Origin: an uncultured Bacteroidia bacterium
GTDB lineage: Bacteria > Bacteroidota > Bacteroidia > Bacteroidales > Prolixibacteraceae
Assembly (NCBI GenBank): GCA_903923905.1
Contig: CAIXZH010000009.1
Span: 1 to 64,000, forward strand
Direction of reading: 5' to 3'
Length of the DNA: 64,000 nucleotides
Positions 18,624 to 28,395 of the stretch are shown here, in pieces; within the stretch, counting starts at the first letter, position 1, and each line of letters opens with the position of its first letter. Position numbers and translations under genes: made by a program. The notes under the pieces were generated by a model that was not told the DNA's origin, ran no database searches, and was given only the letters and a program-made list of their open reading frames with translations.

Positions 18624-20423
18624 TTATTTAATAATCAACTGCTTAAATTTTTGAGTGCTCCATTTATCAATCAATTCCCTGAATTCAGAATAATCCTTTT
18701 TTGCTATGACCGGACTAAATATCCTAATCTTCCGGATCGCCTCAATAACGCTTCCCGATTGCTTCAGACTAATAATAACATGGCCAATTCCCGGTTTTAA
18801 AAACTCAATATTTACGGGATTAACAAGTTGCCAGTTTGCCGGTAAATTAATGGTATAATGATAAGATTCGTCAATCGGAGTGCCTAAGTAAAGTGCTGAA
18901 GTTCTTGTAAATGGCATTGAGACAAGGTGAAAAGAAGAGATCCCTGATTTACTTTCTTTCAAATCTAAAAATCTAAAATCTCCCCGGCTAAGCAGTTGAT
19001 CCATTTTTTCAACCTTAAAGGAAACATTTGCCTGATCAGCTGTCAGTTTCCCAGTTGAACCTGTAAAATCAGATAATAACGGAGGACATTTCCCCTGATT
19101 CCTGATTATCTCAAAATATGGGTTGAATCTACCCGAAAATTGTCCTGTTAGTTCTCCCTGTAATTTACCATCCCTGCTAATGATAAGCTTGCCTTCGACA
19201 TTGATAATGCCTGTCGGTTTGTTGACAGAAAATACCTTATGAGCCGCATTCAGCGTGAGAATTCTGAATGGGGGAATTCCCAAATCTAAATTCCCGGCAT
19301 TAAGTCTGTCCGCAGTCAGTAGCATGATTTCACCGTTTACATTATCTATTTTCACAATTGGTTCTGCAGCCAGCAATAAAGGGCGCTGCTCTTCTAGCAG
19401 ATCTTCCGGAATATTTAGACAGACATCAGCATTTAAACCTTCCAAACGGAGTAGATAAGATAGTAAAAACGCTTTTTCAAGAACTGTTCCGGAATTGGAT
19501 TTCCAAACCTCTTCTTCAGGCCTTGCCTGAAATGCCACAAGCGAAGCAGGAATGTGAAGTGTTTTAAGCTCATTCACAACTATTTTCTGAATGGCTAAGG
19601 CTTTCTCCTGTAAACTTTTCTTGTCTTTAATAGCAGTATCGACATACTTTTTGATCTCCTTATTGATTGAATTCGGAGAAGATTTCGATTTTAGAACCCA
19701 ATTTATTGCAGCAGATATATCCTTCTGAGTGGTAAAAAGCAAAGTTGGAATATCTTCACATACTGAAGCACTCCGGATCTCTTTGCGCCGTTGAGGCAGA
19801 TCCTGGAAATTCCAGGTGTAGGTATCAAAATCCTTTCCTTGATCAATTATTGGTTCAGAAGTTAGGTTAAGCAGTTTGTAATGAAGCTTCATCTTTGGTG
19901 GAACTTTGACAACAATCGTCAGATTATCGATAGGGCAATCGGCCTGAAGCTCCTCCATTCCCATCAGAAACGGAGTCTTACCTGAGGCAGTAGTAATGTT
20001 GTAGGTACATTTAATAACAGCATTTCGTTCCAGCCCCGTATGAGAAACGACCATCTCCCGAAGATTGCTGTATGCTTTTGAATCCTGGCAAAAGGTCGGC
20101 AATACCTCATTGTACCCATTTTCAGGTGTATTAATAGTTTGATTCTCTGCGTTTGTAGTATATGCTTCGCTGACAACAAGTTTCTGAATTTCCGGATTGT
20201 AAGGAATTCTTGTTTCACCATATAAACTTTGAAAAGCCCTGTAAGTGAATAACTTCTGCCTTTTCTCTACTGAATTAAGAACACTTCCATCTTTATTCAG
20301 AACAAATGTTTTTGTGAGACTCAGATAAACGGCATCAGCTTCAGGATAGCTCTTTTCTTTCGGAGCTTTGCACGAAAACAACATGAAAAACGATATTCCC
20401 CAGACAATCTGTATGATTTTCAT
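18624..20423 (-). CDS. DUF3857/transglutaminase-like lipoprotein lacking the catalytic triad
   Basis: A 599-residue lipoprotein (signal MKIIQIVWGISFFMLFSC) with an N-terminal DUF3857-like beta domain, a middle transglutaminase-like core, and a C-terminal beta domain. At the core, where the neighbour has GVCKDKAGMLVTMLRSAGF, this protein has GTVLEKAFLLSYLLRLEGL. The nucleophile Cys is replaced, and no His/Asp pair follows in the expected place. It is therefore probably a non-catalytic partner. It starts 10 bases after the stop of the catalytic paralogue, so the two are one operon and may act as a pair at the envelope. The substrate is unknown. Confidence 0.8.
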   Translation of the reverse strand: MKIIQIVWGISFFMLFSCKAPKEKSYPEADAVYLSLTKTFVLNKDGSVLNSVEKRQKLFTYRAFQSLYGETRIPYNPEIQKLVVSEAYTTNAENQTINTPENGYNEVLPTFCQDSKAYSNLREMVVSHTGLERNAVIKCTYNITTASGKTPFLMGMEELQADCPIDNLTIVVKVPPKMKLHYKLLNLTSEPIIDQGKDFDTYTWNFQDLPQRRKEIRSASVCEDIPTLLFTTQKDISAAINWVLKSKSSPNSINKEIKKYVDTAIKDKKSLQEKALAIQKIVVNELKTLHIPASLVAFQARPEEEVWKSNSGTVLEKAFLLSYLLRLEGLNADVCLNIPEDLLEEQRPLLLAAEPIVKIDNVNGEIMLLTADRLNAGNLDLGIPPFRILTLNAAHKVFSVNKPTGIINVEGKLIISRDGKLQGELTGQFSGRFNPYFEIIRNQGKCPPLLSDFTGSTGKLTADQANVSFKVEKMDQLLSRGDFRFLDLKESKSGISSFHLVSMPFTRTSALYLGTPIDESYHYTINLPANWQLVNPVNIEFLKPGIGHVIISLKQSGSVIEAIRKIRIFSPVIAKKDYSEFRELIDKWSTQKFKQLIIK

Positions 20424-20433
20424 AAGTTTAAGA

Positions 20434-22389
20434 TTAGAGAGTTAAAATAACCGGGTTTTCTGAAATTGCTTTCTGCATTTTCGCAGCATTTCTAAAAGAC
20501 GGCCAATCCTCAGGAGTGTAAATTCGTTTATAGTATTCAGCCTTTTCATTAAAAAAAAGCTGAGTCCCTTCCAATGAATAGGAGGCTTCAAAGCTTGCTC
20601 CGGTCCCCGTAGATTTCTCAATTTTAGGAGTCCACGATAATTTATATCCTGAAGGGAAAGTGGTTTTGTCAGTAATCTCAATACTTCTGGAACATGCGTC
20701 ATGAAAAGGGAAATGCCTGGTCTGAACCTTTAGGTCAATGGACAGGTTTCGCATTGCTCCTGAAAAAATACCGGAAGCAGCCAATGGAGTAAAGAGGATT
20801 GCACGGTCTATGACAGTAGCATAATCAGGTATCTCATAAGATATTCGCAGATCGATTGGCCCGGACATATAATTATAAGGGTCATCTCCATAGTTGATTT
20901 TAAGGATTTTAGCCTGAGGTGCGATCTTTAGCAATTCATTTTCCAGGTTCATCTTCCAGTTCGCCTTGAATGATCCGGTAAACATACGGCGGAGGCTCGC
21001 ATCCGATTGCCCTTCAGCAGTTACGGAGATTTCTCCGGTCAGGGTTCCCTCCTTGCTTAGCTGTGAACTGGCATTAATTTTAACAAAGTGATTTTTTGGT
21101 AAAGAAACAGGTGTTTCCAACAGATCGGAACCTTCAGGAATTCCGGGAAGATAGTTCTGCTGCTGTTCTGCACTTGACCATAACTCGCGCACAAAAGGGA
21201 CCCAGGTTGGATCGAGCAGATGAAGTTTCCCGTCTGAAAGTTTTACCACAACCACAGAATGGTTGAACTGGTCTGCCGGAATCCGGTCAATCCGTGAACC
21301 AGCCATCGTCATTGAAGGATATGCCTTAAATCCGGCTGAACGGAGCATAGTAACCAACATTCCTGCCTTGTCTTTGCAAACGCCGCAACGGTCAAGAAAA
21401 TCCATACTCCCCCTATGTAAGGTAAACCCTTCACCTTTACCCATTGACAGTCCGAGATATCTTAATTCATCAGCAACCCAATGAGTAAGTCTGCCAACTG
21501 AATCCAGTTCAGAAACTGAACCCCTTAGGATCTCTTTAACTTTCTGATCGATTTTCGGTGTCGATTTGAAGCTTCCATACTCTTCATTTACATTAAAAAA
21601 CCATTTCGATTTGGCCTGCCAGTTTGGTGCAGTTGAAATCAGTAGTTTTGGCGCCACATCGGATTGTGCAACCATGTTAGGTTCGGAAGCAAAAGGGTTG
21701 ATATTCGAAAGAGAAAATGTAAAAAGCGAATTTTCTGAACCTTTTTCTTTTCGGATATTTAGGTTTCCATTATACACATGATAATTCACAACCTTTGAAT
21801 TTGGGATTGCCAGCTGGTACACTTTTATCAATAGTGGGGCATCAGACCAAAACGGAACAATATCATAAAAATGACCTCTCATCGGAGGAATATATTTATC
21901 ATCCTCACTTTGAGCGTCCAGCAATGCATAGGCAAACCCTTTTTTATCTTCAAATACTTCGAATGCATCTCCGGGTTCAAGCCTTCCAAGCTCAGTCATT
22001 TTTTGTCGCGAACCCCAAAGGATAGTTCCAGCAGGAGCCGGATAATCTATTTCATCCTTTTGATTCAATTCCTTTTTTCCCCCACTTTTATAATAAACAA
22101 CAATCTTCCGGATCTCAACAGAGGCCGTCAGGGGATCATACTCCGATTTAAAAACATTAAAACTCTTTCCCCCCTCGGGAGTCAGAATTATAACCCGCTG
22201 GTGCTCCTGATAATAACTAAGTCCGCTCTCCATCATTTTCACTTTCGTACTGTCAAATAGCGTAACATACTCCGCAGTAGGAAATCTTTTAATCAACCCT
22301 TCAATTGAACTCAGATTGCGTATTGGATTGGCAAAAGTCAACGGAATAATTCCAATCCAAATCCAAAACATAAATAGGGACCTTTTCAT
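20434..22389 (-). CDS. DUF3857 and transglutaminase-domain protein, periplasmic
   Basis: A 651-residue exported protein (signal MKRSLFMFWIWIGIIPLTFA). DUF3857 covers about residues 50-220, the transglutaminase core about 280-400, and a C-terminal DUF3858-like beta domain follows. The papain-like triad is complete: C338 in RCGVCKDKAG, H377 in FNHSVVV and D393 in LLDPTW. Proteins of this kind are common in Bacteroidota, but their substrates are not established. They may crosslink or hydrolyse envelope proteins. It forms an operon with the triad-less homologue downstream. Confidence 0.88.
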   Translation of the reverse strand: MKRSLFMFWIWIGIIPLTFANPIRNLSSIEGLIKRFPTAEYVTLFDSTKVKMMESGLSYYQEHQRVIILTPEGGKSFNVFKSEYDPLTASVEIRKIVVYYKSGGKKELNQKDEIDYPAPAGTILWGSRQKMTELGRLEPGDAFEVFEDKKGFAYALLDAQSEDDKYIPPMRGHFYDIVPFWSDAPLLIKVYQLAIPNSKVVNYHVYNGNLNIRKEKGSENSLFTFSLSNINPFASEPNMVAQSDVAPKLLISTAPNWQAKSKWFFNVNEEYGSFKSTPKIDQKVKEILRGSVSELDSVGRLTHWVADELRYLGLSMGKGEGFTLHRGSMDFLDRCGVCKDKAGMLVTMLRSAGFKAYPSMTMAGSRIDRIPADQFNHSVVVVKLSDGKLHLLDPTWVPFVRELWSSAEQQQNYLPGIPEGSDLLETPVSLPKNHFVKINASSQLSKEGTLTGEISVTAEGQSDASLRRMFTGSFKANWKMNLENELLKIAPQAKILKINYGDDPYNYMSGPIDLRISYEIPDYATVIDRAILFTPLAASGIFSGAMRNLSIDLKVQTRHFPFHDACSRSIEITDKTTFPSGYKLSWTPKIEKSTGTGASFEASYSLEGTQLFFNEKAEYYKRIYTPEDWPSFRNAAKMQKAISENPVILTL

Positions 22390-22470
22390 AGCACAAAGTT
22401 TAAAAGTAAATTTTAAGCTGGTTTACTGTTCTGTATTTTTAGAGAAGATTTTATAAATTATTAATAGCTA

Positions 22471-22502
22471 AAAAGGTCGGTGTAAATTACGACCGACCTT
22501 TT
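22471..22502 (-). terminator. terminator after the DUF2723 gene
   Basis: A perfect 11-bp stem, AAAAGGTCGGT (22471-22481) with ACCGACCTTTT (22492-22502), has a 10-base loop. It sits 38 bases beyond the DUF2723 stop on the minus strand. Confidence 0.75.
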
Positions 22503-22540
22503 AGTGTGATTAACGGACTACCCCGTCTGAATTTCAAAAT

Positions 22541-25500
22541 CTACTTTCTTAATCTCTTACCTGCCAATTCAGGTTGATAAACAGAGAGTAAATTATTTAA
22601 CCTTTTGGAGATATCTTCGCTCAATTCCTTCTCTCCGTAGTGTTCTGAAAGATTGCTCAACTCCTGCATAATATAGAATGAACGTTGCAGCTCTTCCTGA
22701 ACGGATGCCCGGAAGCGTGGCTCAAGGGTGAAATAATATTTCAACTCCTCCTCGCAATTTCGGGCCATTACTTTCGCCACCTCATTCGCCTTCTTAGTGG
22801 CTGCAGGAAAGGTATTTACTTCGAGAGATAAACTGTCCAGGGTTGCGTTTTTTACCAGATTGTGGGCTGCCCTGTAATATGATTCAACCATCAGCAGGTT
22901 AAAGTAATTATAGGTCACCTTTGAATTTGGAACCAATTCGTTGCAACGATCGAGTACGGCAATGGCAGAATCTCGTTTCCCCTGATCGAGCAATCCATCG
23001 GCCAATCTGACAAAACTGTTCCGAACATTCATCGACATGCGAATATTGTTCTCATCCAGGTAAACCTTTGGATCGTTCATATTGCCCCATTTGAACTTAT
23101 TGATGATGTTATTGTACATCACATCGGTACGGATACCTCCAATTTGGCCGCTGCCGGTGGATGGTGTTTTAATTGGAACCAGGCGGTAGGCAAATCCTTC
23201 TACCTGAAAATAATCCTGCAAATTCAGGTATTTCTCCCGTCCGACGGTTATGGCAAAGTAGATTGGTCGTTTCCAGTTGTTGTTGGCAATTATATCCAGA
23301 ATCATCAACTCATCCTTGGTCACATAATTCCCGGTCAGCTTGATCTCCATCTGGGGAACAATCTTGCCGGCGTCTTTCGGGTCGATCACATTGTTGGCAA
23401 GAACAGCAGCCCTGTCAACCGGATAAAATAACTGTTTGGAGGGGATAAAAGAGGCATTTTCAGCCTGCTCCAGTTTGGTCCCCTGGTCATCGGACCGGAC
23501 AAAATCCATTGCTTCCTTCAGATTCACCGGACGTTTGATCTGATCCAGTACATAAATGACATCGCGGGTTCCCTGTACATACTGGTTGTGCTCAAATTTG
23601 ATGGGGAGAGGATCAGATTCAAAAGCCTTTCGCTTCATCTGATCAACATACCAGTCCGTCTGAAAGTAACTTAAATTACATACCCGCACATCCGTCCTGA
23701 CCCCTTCAACCATCTGGGCATACCATAAAGGGAAGGTATCGTTGTCACCATTGGTAAAGATAATGGCATTGGGGGCACACGACTCGAGATAGTCTCGCCC
23801 GAAATCGCGAGCAGTAAAACGACCGGAACGGTCATGATCATCCCAGTTCTGATTGGCCATAAGACATGGAACAGCAATAAGTGAAAGGGCTGTGGCTACA
23901 ATAGCGCTTGTTTTGGCAGGAGAGACCTTCATTAAAAGCTGGTATAACGAGAGGACTCCCAGGCCAATCCAGATGGCAAAGGCATAGAAGGACCCGACAT
24001 AGGCATAATCCCGCTCACGGGGCTGAAGCGGTTCCTGATTCAGGTATATAATGATAGCCATACCTGTCATTACGAATAGGGACACCAACACCCAGAAATC
24101 CTGTTTCCCCTTAGGTCCGGAATTAAATTGAAAAAACAAACCAAGTAACCCAAGAATTAAAGGGAGCATGTAATACTTATTCTTTCCTTTATTTTCGGCC
24201 AGTGCCTTTGGAAGGTGGCTCTGATCACCCAGCCGGATAGAGTCAAGGAAATTAAATCCGGTGATCCAGTTCCCGTTTAAAATATCGCCATAACCCTGGT
24301 TATCATTCTGACGTCCGGAAAAATTCCACATAAAATATCGCCAATACATCCAGTTGATCTGGTAAGAGAAGAAAAAGCTGAGATTCTCCATGAAAGTAGG
24401 CTTCATAATCCGTTGGGGCTCCCCTTCCCTGTTGGTAACCTGAATAGGGGTCCCTTTAATATTTGCCCAGTTCTGATACTCTTTGACATGATCCGGCGTA
24501 GAACTGAACATCCGGGGGAAGAAAGTCATAAACCGGCTATCATAATTTGCGGCCTGCTTATAATCTGATATTTCGTATCTGCCATTGCGTTCTACATAGT
24601 TTGCACTTCCCTTGGAGTATGGATTCTCTGTATTTAGAGGCGCATTGTAGTATTGACCATAAACGATTGGTTTAGCACCGTATTGTTCCCGATTCAGATA
24701 GGTTAGTAAAGAGAACGGGTTGTCAGGACTATTCTGGTTCATGGGAGGGTTAGCCATTGATCGGATAACGATTACAGCATACGAGGAGTAACCGATCAGC
24801 ATGACGGTAAAGCCAAGTATTATGGTATTGGCAAGTGCTTTTTTCTTTTGAATGGTATATCGCACACTCCAAACAATTAAGCCAATTAGCAGAAGAATAT
24901 AGATAATTGTACCGGTATTGTAAGGGGCACCAATACCATTCACAAATAACAGTTCAAACCATTGGGCAAGGATAACCACCCCAGGAATAAATCCGAAAAA
25001 CACGAATCCTACCAAAGCCATTGACAGTACTAATGCAATAACAACCCCTGCAGGAGTAGCAGGATATTTTTTAAAATAATAGACCAGTACAACTGCCGGG
25101 ATAGCCAATAGGTTAAGCAGGTGAACACCTATTGATAGCCCAATCACATAGCATATTAAGATAATCCAACGATTTGCAAATTTCTCATCTGCTTCGTTTT
25201 CCCATTTCAGGATACACCAGAATACAAAGGCAGTAAATACCGATGAAGTTCCGAAAACTACACCTTCGACAGCAGAAAACCAGGCAGTATCAGAGAAAGT
25301 ATAGGCCAATGCGCCAACAGCTCCCGCACCTAAAATAGCGATCATTTGTGGCAGGGAAGGATCAGAATCCCTCTCTCCCATTATTTTACGGGCCAAATGG
25401 GTAATTGTCCAAAAGAGGAACAAGACAGTAAAGGCACTTGCAAGGGCCGACATAATATTAGCCATAACTGCCACATGTAAAGTATCACTGGCAAACAAGG

Positions 25501-25699
25501 TAAATATATGCCCCATGAGCATGAAGAAAGGAGCGCCAGGGGGATGCCCAACCTGAAGACTAAAAGCATTTGTAATAAATTCCGGACAATCCCAAAAACT
25601 GGCAGTTGGCTCGATTGTACTCAGGTAAACGATTGCTGCGACAAGAAATATAACCCATCCCACAACGGTGTTATAAAACTTATACCCTTTTGTCTTCAT
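22541..25699 (-). CDS. DUF2723 multi-spanning membrane protein, GT-C-like, with C-terminal repeats
   Basis: A 1052-residue protein. The first 600 residues hold about 12-14 membrane helices with the DUF2723 hallmark WDCPEFITNAFSLQVGHPPG and APFFMLMGHIFTLFA in the first loop, the kind of acidic loop found in GT-C glycosyltransferases of the protein O-mannosyltransferase type. A soluble region follows with NGDNDTFPLWYAQMVEGVRTD, a conserved DUF2723 segment, and the last 200 residues look alpha-helical and TPR-like. A role in protein or lipid glycosylation using a lipid-linked sugar is an inference from fold, not shown. It is monocistronic, with a terminator behind it. Confidence 0.85.
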   Translation of the reverse strand: MKTKGYKFYNTVVGWVIFLVAAIVYLSTIEPTASFWDCPEFITNAFSLQVGHPPGAPFFMLMGHIFTLFASDTLHVAVMANIMSALASAFTVLFLFWTITHLARKIMGERDSDPSLPQMIAILGAGAVGALAYTFSDTAWFSAVEGVVFGTSSVFTAFVFWCILKWENEADEKFANRWIILICYVIGLSIGVHLLNLLAIPAVVLVYYFKKYPATPAGVVIALVLSMALVGFVFFGFIPGVVILAQWFELLFVNGIGAPYNTGTIIYILLLIGLIVWSVRYTIQKKKALANTIILGFTVMLIGYSSYAVIVIRSMANPPMNQNSPDNPFSLLTYLNREQYGAKPIVYGQYYNAPLNTENPYSKGSANYVERNGRYEISDYKQAANYDSRFMTFFPRMFSSTPDHVKEYQNWANIKGTPIQVTNREGEPQRIMKPTFMENLSFFFSYQINWMYWRYFMWNFSGRQNDNQGYGDILNGNWITGFNFLDSIRLGDQSHLPKALAENKGKNKYYMLPLILGLLGLFFQFNSGPKGKQDFWVLVSLFVMTGMAIIIYLNQEPLQPRERDYAYVGSFYAFAIWIGLGVLSLYQLLMKVSPAKTSAIVATALSLIAVPCLMANQNWDDHDRSGRFTARDFGRDYLESCAPNAIIFTNGDNDTFPLWYAQMVEGVRTDVRVCNLSYFQTDWYVDQMKRKAFESDPLPIKFEHNQYVQGTRDVIYVLDQIKRPVNLKEAMDFVRSDDQGTKLEQAENASFIPSKQLFYPVDRAAVLANNVIDPKDAGKIVPQMEIKLTGNYVTKDELMILDIIANNNWKRPIYFAITVGREKYLNLQDYFQVEGFAYRLVPIKTPSTGSGQIGGIRTDVMYNNIINKFKWGNMNDPKVYLDENNIRMSMNVRNSFVRLADGLLDQGKRDSAIAVLDRCNELVPNSKVTYNYFNLLMVESYYRAAHNLVKNATLDSLSLEVNTFPAATKKANEVAKVMARNCEEELKYYFTLEPRFRASVQEELQRSFYIMQELSNLSEHYGEKELSEDISKRLNNLLSVYQPELAGKRLRK

Positions 25700-25886
25700 A
25701 TCAATTTTAGTGTATATTATATTTTATGGCACTCCATTATCTTCTGTAATGAACAGAATCACAAAATTCAAGCGAAGATATTAATAATCTTTATAACCCA
25801 ACAATCAAAAGGCTTACAATGTCACAAATTAATTTCTTAGGTAATAAAACCCATGATTTAATGTAAATTATCGGTTGTGTTAAAAG

Positions 25887-25918
25887 AAAAAATCCCAAGG
25901 TTTATCTCAGGATTTTTT
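25887..25918 (-). terminator. possible terminator after the Cys/Met-rich protein gene
   Basis: A 9-bp AT-rich stem, AAAAAATCC (25887-25895) with GGATTTTTT (25910-25918), has a 14-base loop. It lies about 30 bases past the stop of the gene at 25951-26325 on the minus strand. It is weaker than the other stems in the window. Confidence 0.45.
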
Positions 25919-25950
25919 GGGTAAGTTCATTGGGTTTCCCCCGAAAACTT

Positions 25951-26325
25951 CTATTTCGGGCTGGGTATTTTAGGATTATCACCTACTGCATGCTTTGGAC
26001 AGGTTTTCATAATACTGTCATTTTTCATGCAGTTTTCCTTTTTCTCACCGGGGCCTTTGCACATGCCGGTAGGAGGTGGACAACACATACCGTCGTGCAT
26101 TCCACGACTACAACCTTTCATCATCATCTCCTGTTTACAACAAGGATGACCTGACTTATGACCATTAGTCTCGATGCAGATAACTCCAATGAAAAGGATG
26201 AAACCCACAACAATAAAGAACCAGGAAACAAAGGCAAAAATTTTGCCAAGCTCTTCTTTTCTGGTTTTTGCCAGTAACAATGTTCCGGCAAGGATTGCAA
26301 GTAATGAGATAGGTAATAATTGCAT
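25951..26325 (-). CDS. small two-helix membrane protein with Cys/Met/His-rich tail, candidate metal binder
   Basis: A 124-residue protein without a recognised family. Two hydrophobic helices span about residues 3-20 and 30-53. The tail after residue 60 carries eight Cys, about eight Met and several His in clusters such as HPCCKQEMMMKGC, MHDGMCCPPPTGMC and ENCMKNDSIMKTCPKH. Such spacing is typical of soft-metal (Cu(I), Ag, Zn) ligands. It is a lone gene between DUF2723 and the ETF genes, which gives no pathway clue. It could also be a low-complexity membrane protein without metal function. Confidence 0.7.
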   Translation of the reverse strand: MQLLPISLLAILAGTLLLAKTRKEELGKIFAFVSWFFIVVGFILFIGVICIETNGHKSGHPCCKQEMMMKGCSRGMHDGMCCPPPTGMCKGPGEKKENCMKNDSIMKTCPKHAVGDNPKIPSPK

Positions 26326-26427
26326 TATTTCAAGTATTAAAATCGACTACTCTTTTAACGGTTTTCGTCATCCCCGACGATCATAAATCCATTACGATAA
26401 TGAGTTCTAAATCAAGACAAATATATA

Positions 26428-28374
26428 TTAAATTTTCTTTTTTGGTTCAATACCGAAAGTGAACCCGGCTTTGACCCGTTCGATCAATTCCGGAAGAATA
26501 TCCTGGTAGTCGCCGACAATCCCAAAATCTGCATTGTTGAAAATGCTTGCCTTAGGATTATGATTCACAGCGATTACTTTACCTGACTCTTTCATTCCTG
26601 CAATGTGTTGAATTGCACCTGAGATGCCCACTGCTACATATACTTTAGGCCGAACAGTTTTGCCGGTCTGTCCGACCTGTCTTGCATACTCGGTAACACC
26701 TTCGTCCACTACAGGACGACTGCAAGCCCATTCCGCATTCACTCCCTGATTTTTCAGAGCCTCAGCAAGGGATTTTATAAGTGCTAAACTATCATTGGTT
26801 GTACCTCTGCCCCCTGAAACGATAATGTCAGCATCAAAAAGATTTTGCAATCCCCCTTCACCGCGGACGGTTTTGATAATTTCAACAACAAAATCTTTTT
26901 CGTCCAATACAGGGCTGAAACCTGATACAATACCCTTCCGATCTTTGATACGGGGCGGAACTTCAAATGTGCCGGCCCGGGCAGTTGAAACCTGCGGACA
27001 AACAAATCCAAGGATAGTAGCAAGTTTACTTTCTCCATAAGTAGGCCGGCGTGATTCCAGAATTGGTGTAATAATCACTTTTTGTTTCCGGTCAATATAC
27101 TCTCCGATTTCAAGTCCTGTGCAGTCAGCGGTGACTCCGCTACTGGTTCTCATCCCTATTCTGGGAGCCAATTCCCGTCCGGAAGTAGTTGCAGCAAAAA
27201 GAGCAATTTCAGGATTTCTTTCCTTAATGACTTGTGCGAAGATCGATGCAAACGGAAGAACCAGGTACTCCTCAAGCCTGTCATTTTCAACGCAGATAAC
27301 TTCATCTGAACCATGTTCAATCAGCGTCTGCGCCAATGCCTTGATATTTTTCCCGATCATCAGGGTCATTACCTTTGTCCCATGACCCAACTGAGTGGCC
27401 AGGTTTCTTGCGGGAGTTAACAATTCCAGAGAAGGTCTTGAGATATTCCCATTGGTTATTTCAGCCCAGGTAACAATTCCGCTTGCTCCGTTTCTAAAGT
27501 CTTTTTCGGGAAAGTCAGGGCGTTCGCTCTCCTTTTTAGCAGCTGTCTCTTTCTTTTCTAAAACATTTCCCCCTTTTTTCAGGTTAGCAATTAAACTATC
27601 AACCAATGACACTTCGTTGTGTCCTTCTGACAGGGTTATAGGTGGCCTTTCACTAACCATATTAACTACTTTTGCTACAATGGTTGGGGATCCGCTTATT
27701 CCGATTTTTTCGGTTCCTAAGCCAATATCATCAATTCCAAAAGTCGTAATTTTCAGGTTTCGGGCTTTGATTGCACCGCTCAATGAAGGTTTACGGGGAG
27801 GTATGCCAGTTGGAGTTAATGAAATAACGCAAGGCATAGGTAATTTCATCATTTGATATCCACCTTCAATAATCCTCTTTGCAATTACGCTGCTAGTCCC
27901 TTCTGATTTTACACTTTCAACAAAAGTGGCCTGTGGAATTCCCATATTTTCGGCCACCTGTGATGGAACGTGAGCAGTGTCGCCATCACTGGTTTGCCGG
28001 CCGGCTAAAATAATGAAAGGGTCTTTCGAGTTTTTTGAAAAACCAAGATGCTTAAGCATAGTTGAAATTGCCAGGCCTGTAGCATAAGTATCACTTCCTC
28101 CAAGTTTGCGGTCAGATAAAAGGTACGCTTCGTCATAACCCATGGAAATAGCCGTTTTTAAAGAGGCTTCAAACGATCCAGGTCCCATTGAACACACTAT
28201 TAACCGGGCATCCGGATGTTGTTTCCTGAGTTGTAATCCGGCTTCGAGTCCGAATTGACAATCTATATTAATAATTGATTTTGCTTTTGTGCGGTCCATC
28301 AACCCATCCTCACCCATTCTCATTTCGCTGGGGACCGGAACCTGCTTTATTAAACTGATTATTGTTAATGCCAT
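26428..28374 (-). CDS. electron transfer flavoprotein, EtfB-EtfA fusion
   Basis: A 648-residue single chain. Residues 1-260 are EtfB (VPVPSEMRMGEDGLMDRTKA; GRQTSDGDTAHVPSQVAENM near residue 125), then a Lys/Glu-rich linker near 265-295, then EtfA from about 297 to the end. The EtfA FAD domain shows SRPVVDEGVTEYARQVGQTG, AVGISGAIQHIAGM and AVNHNPKASIFNNADFGIVG. The two subunits are normally separate, and here no stop or ribosome site lies between them. It starts 21 bases after the ETF-QO stop, so it probably passes electrons from acyl-CoA dehydrogenases to that enzyme and then to menaquinone. The DGDT sequence in EtfB resembles the FixA/bifurcating type more than the mitochondrial type, but I cannot decide bifurcation from this. 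Confidence 0.9.
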   Translation of the reverse strand: MALTIISLIKQVPVPSEMRMGEDGLMDRTKAKSIINIDCQFGLEAGLQLRKQHPDARLIVCSMGPGSFEASLKTAISMGYDEAYLLSDRKLGGSDTYATGLAISTMLKHLGFSKNSKDPFIILAGRQTSDGDTAHVPSQVAENMGIPQATFVESVKSEGTSSVIAKRIIEGGYQMMKLPMPCVISLTPTGIPPRKPSLSGAIKARNLKITTFGIDDIGLGTEKIGISGSPTIVAKVVNMVSERPPITLSEGHNEVSLVDSLIANLKKGGNVLEKKETAAKKESERPDFPEKDFRNGASGIVTWAEITNGNISRPSLELLTPARNLATQLGHGTKVMTLMIGKNIKALAQTLIEHGSDEVICVENDRLEEYLVLPFASIFAQVIKERNPEIALFAATTSGRELAPRIGMRTSSGVTADCTGLEIGEYIDRKQKVIITPILESRRPTYGESKLATILGFVCPQVSTARAGTFEVPPRIKDRKGIVSGFSPVLDEKDFVVEIIKTVRGEGGLQNLFDADIIVSGGRGTTNDSLALIKSLAEALKNQGVNAEWACSRPVVDEGVTEYARQVGQTGKTVRPKVYVAVGISGAIQHIAGMKESGKVIAVNHNPKASIFNNADFGIVGDYQDILPELIERVKAGFTFGIEPKKKI

Positions 28375-28395
28375 TATTCCCTAATCTTTAAATTG

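Noticed and set aside
27395-27856. 153-codon frame on the plus strand
   Set aside because: It is antisense to the EtfB/EtfA linker and flanks, with no recognisable protein features.
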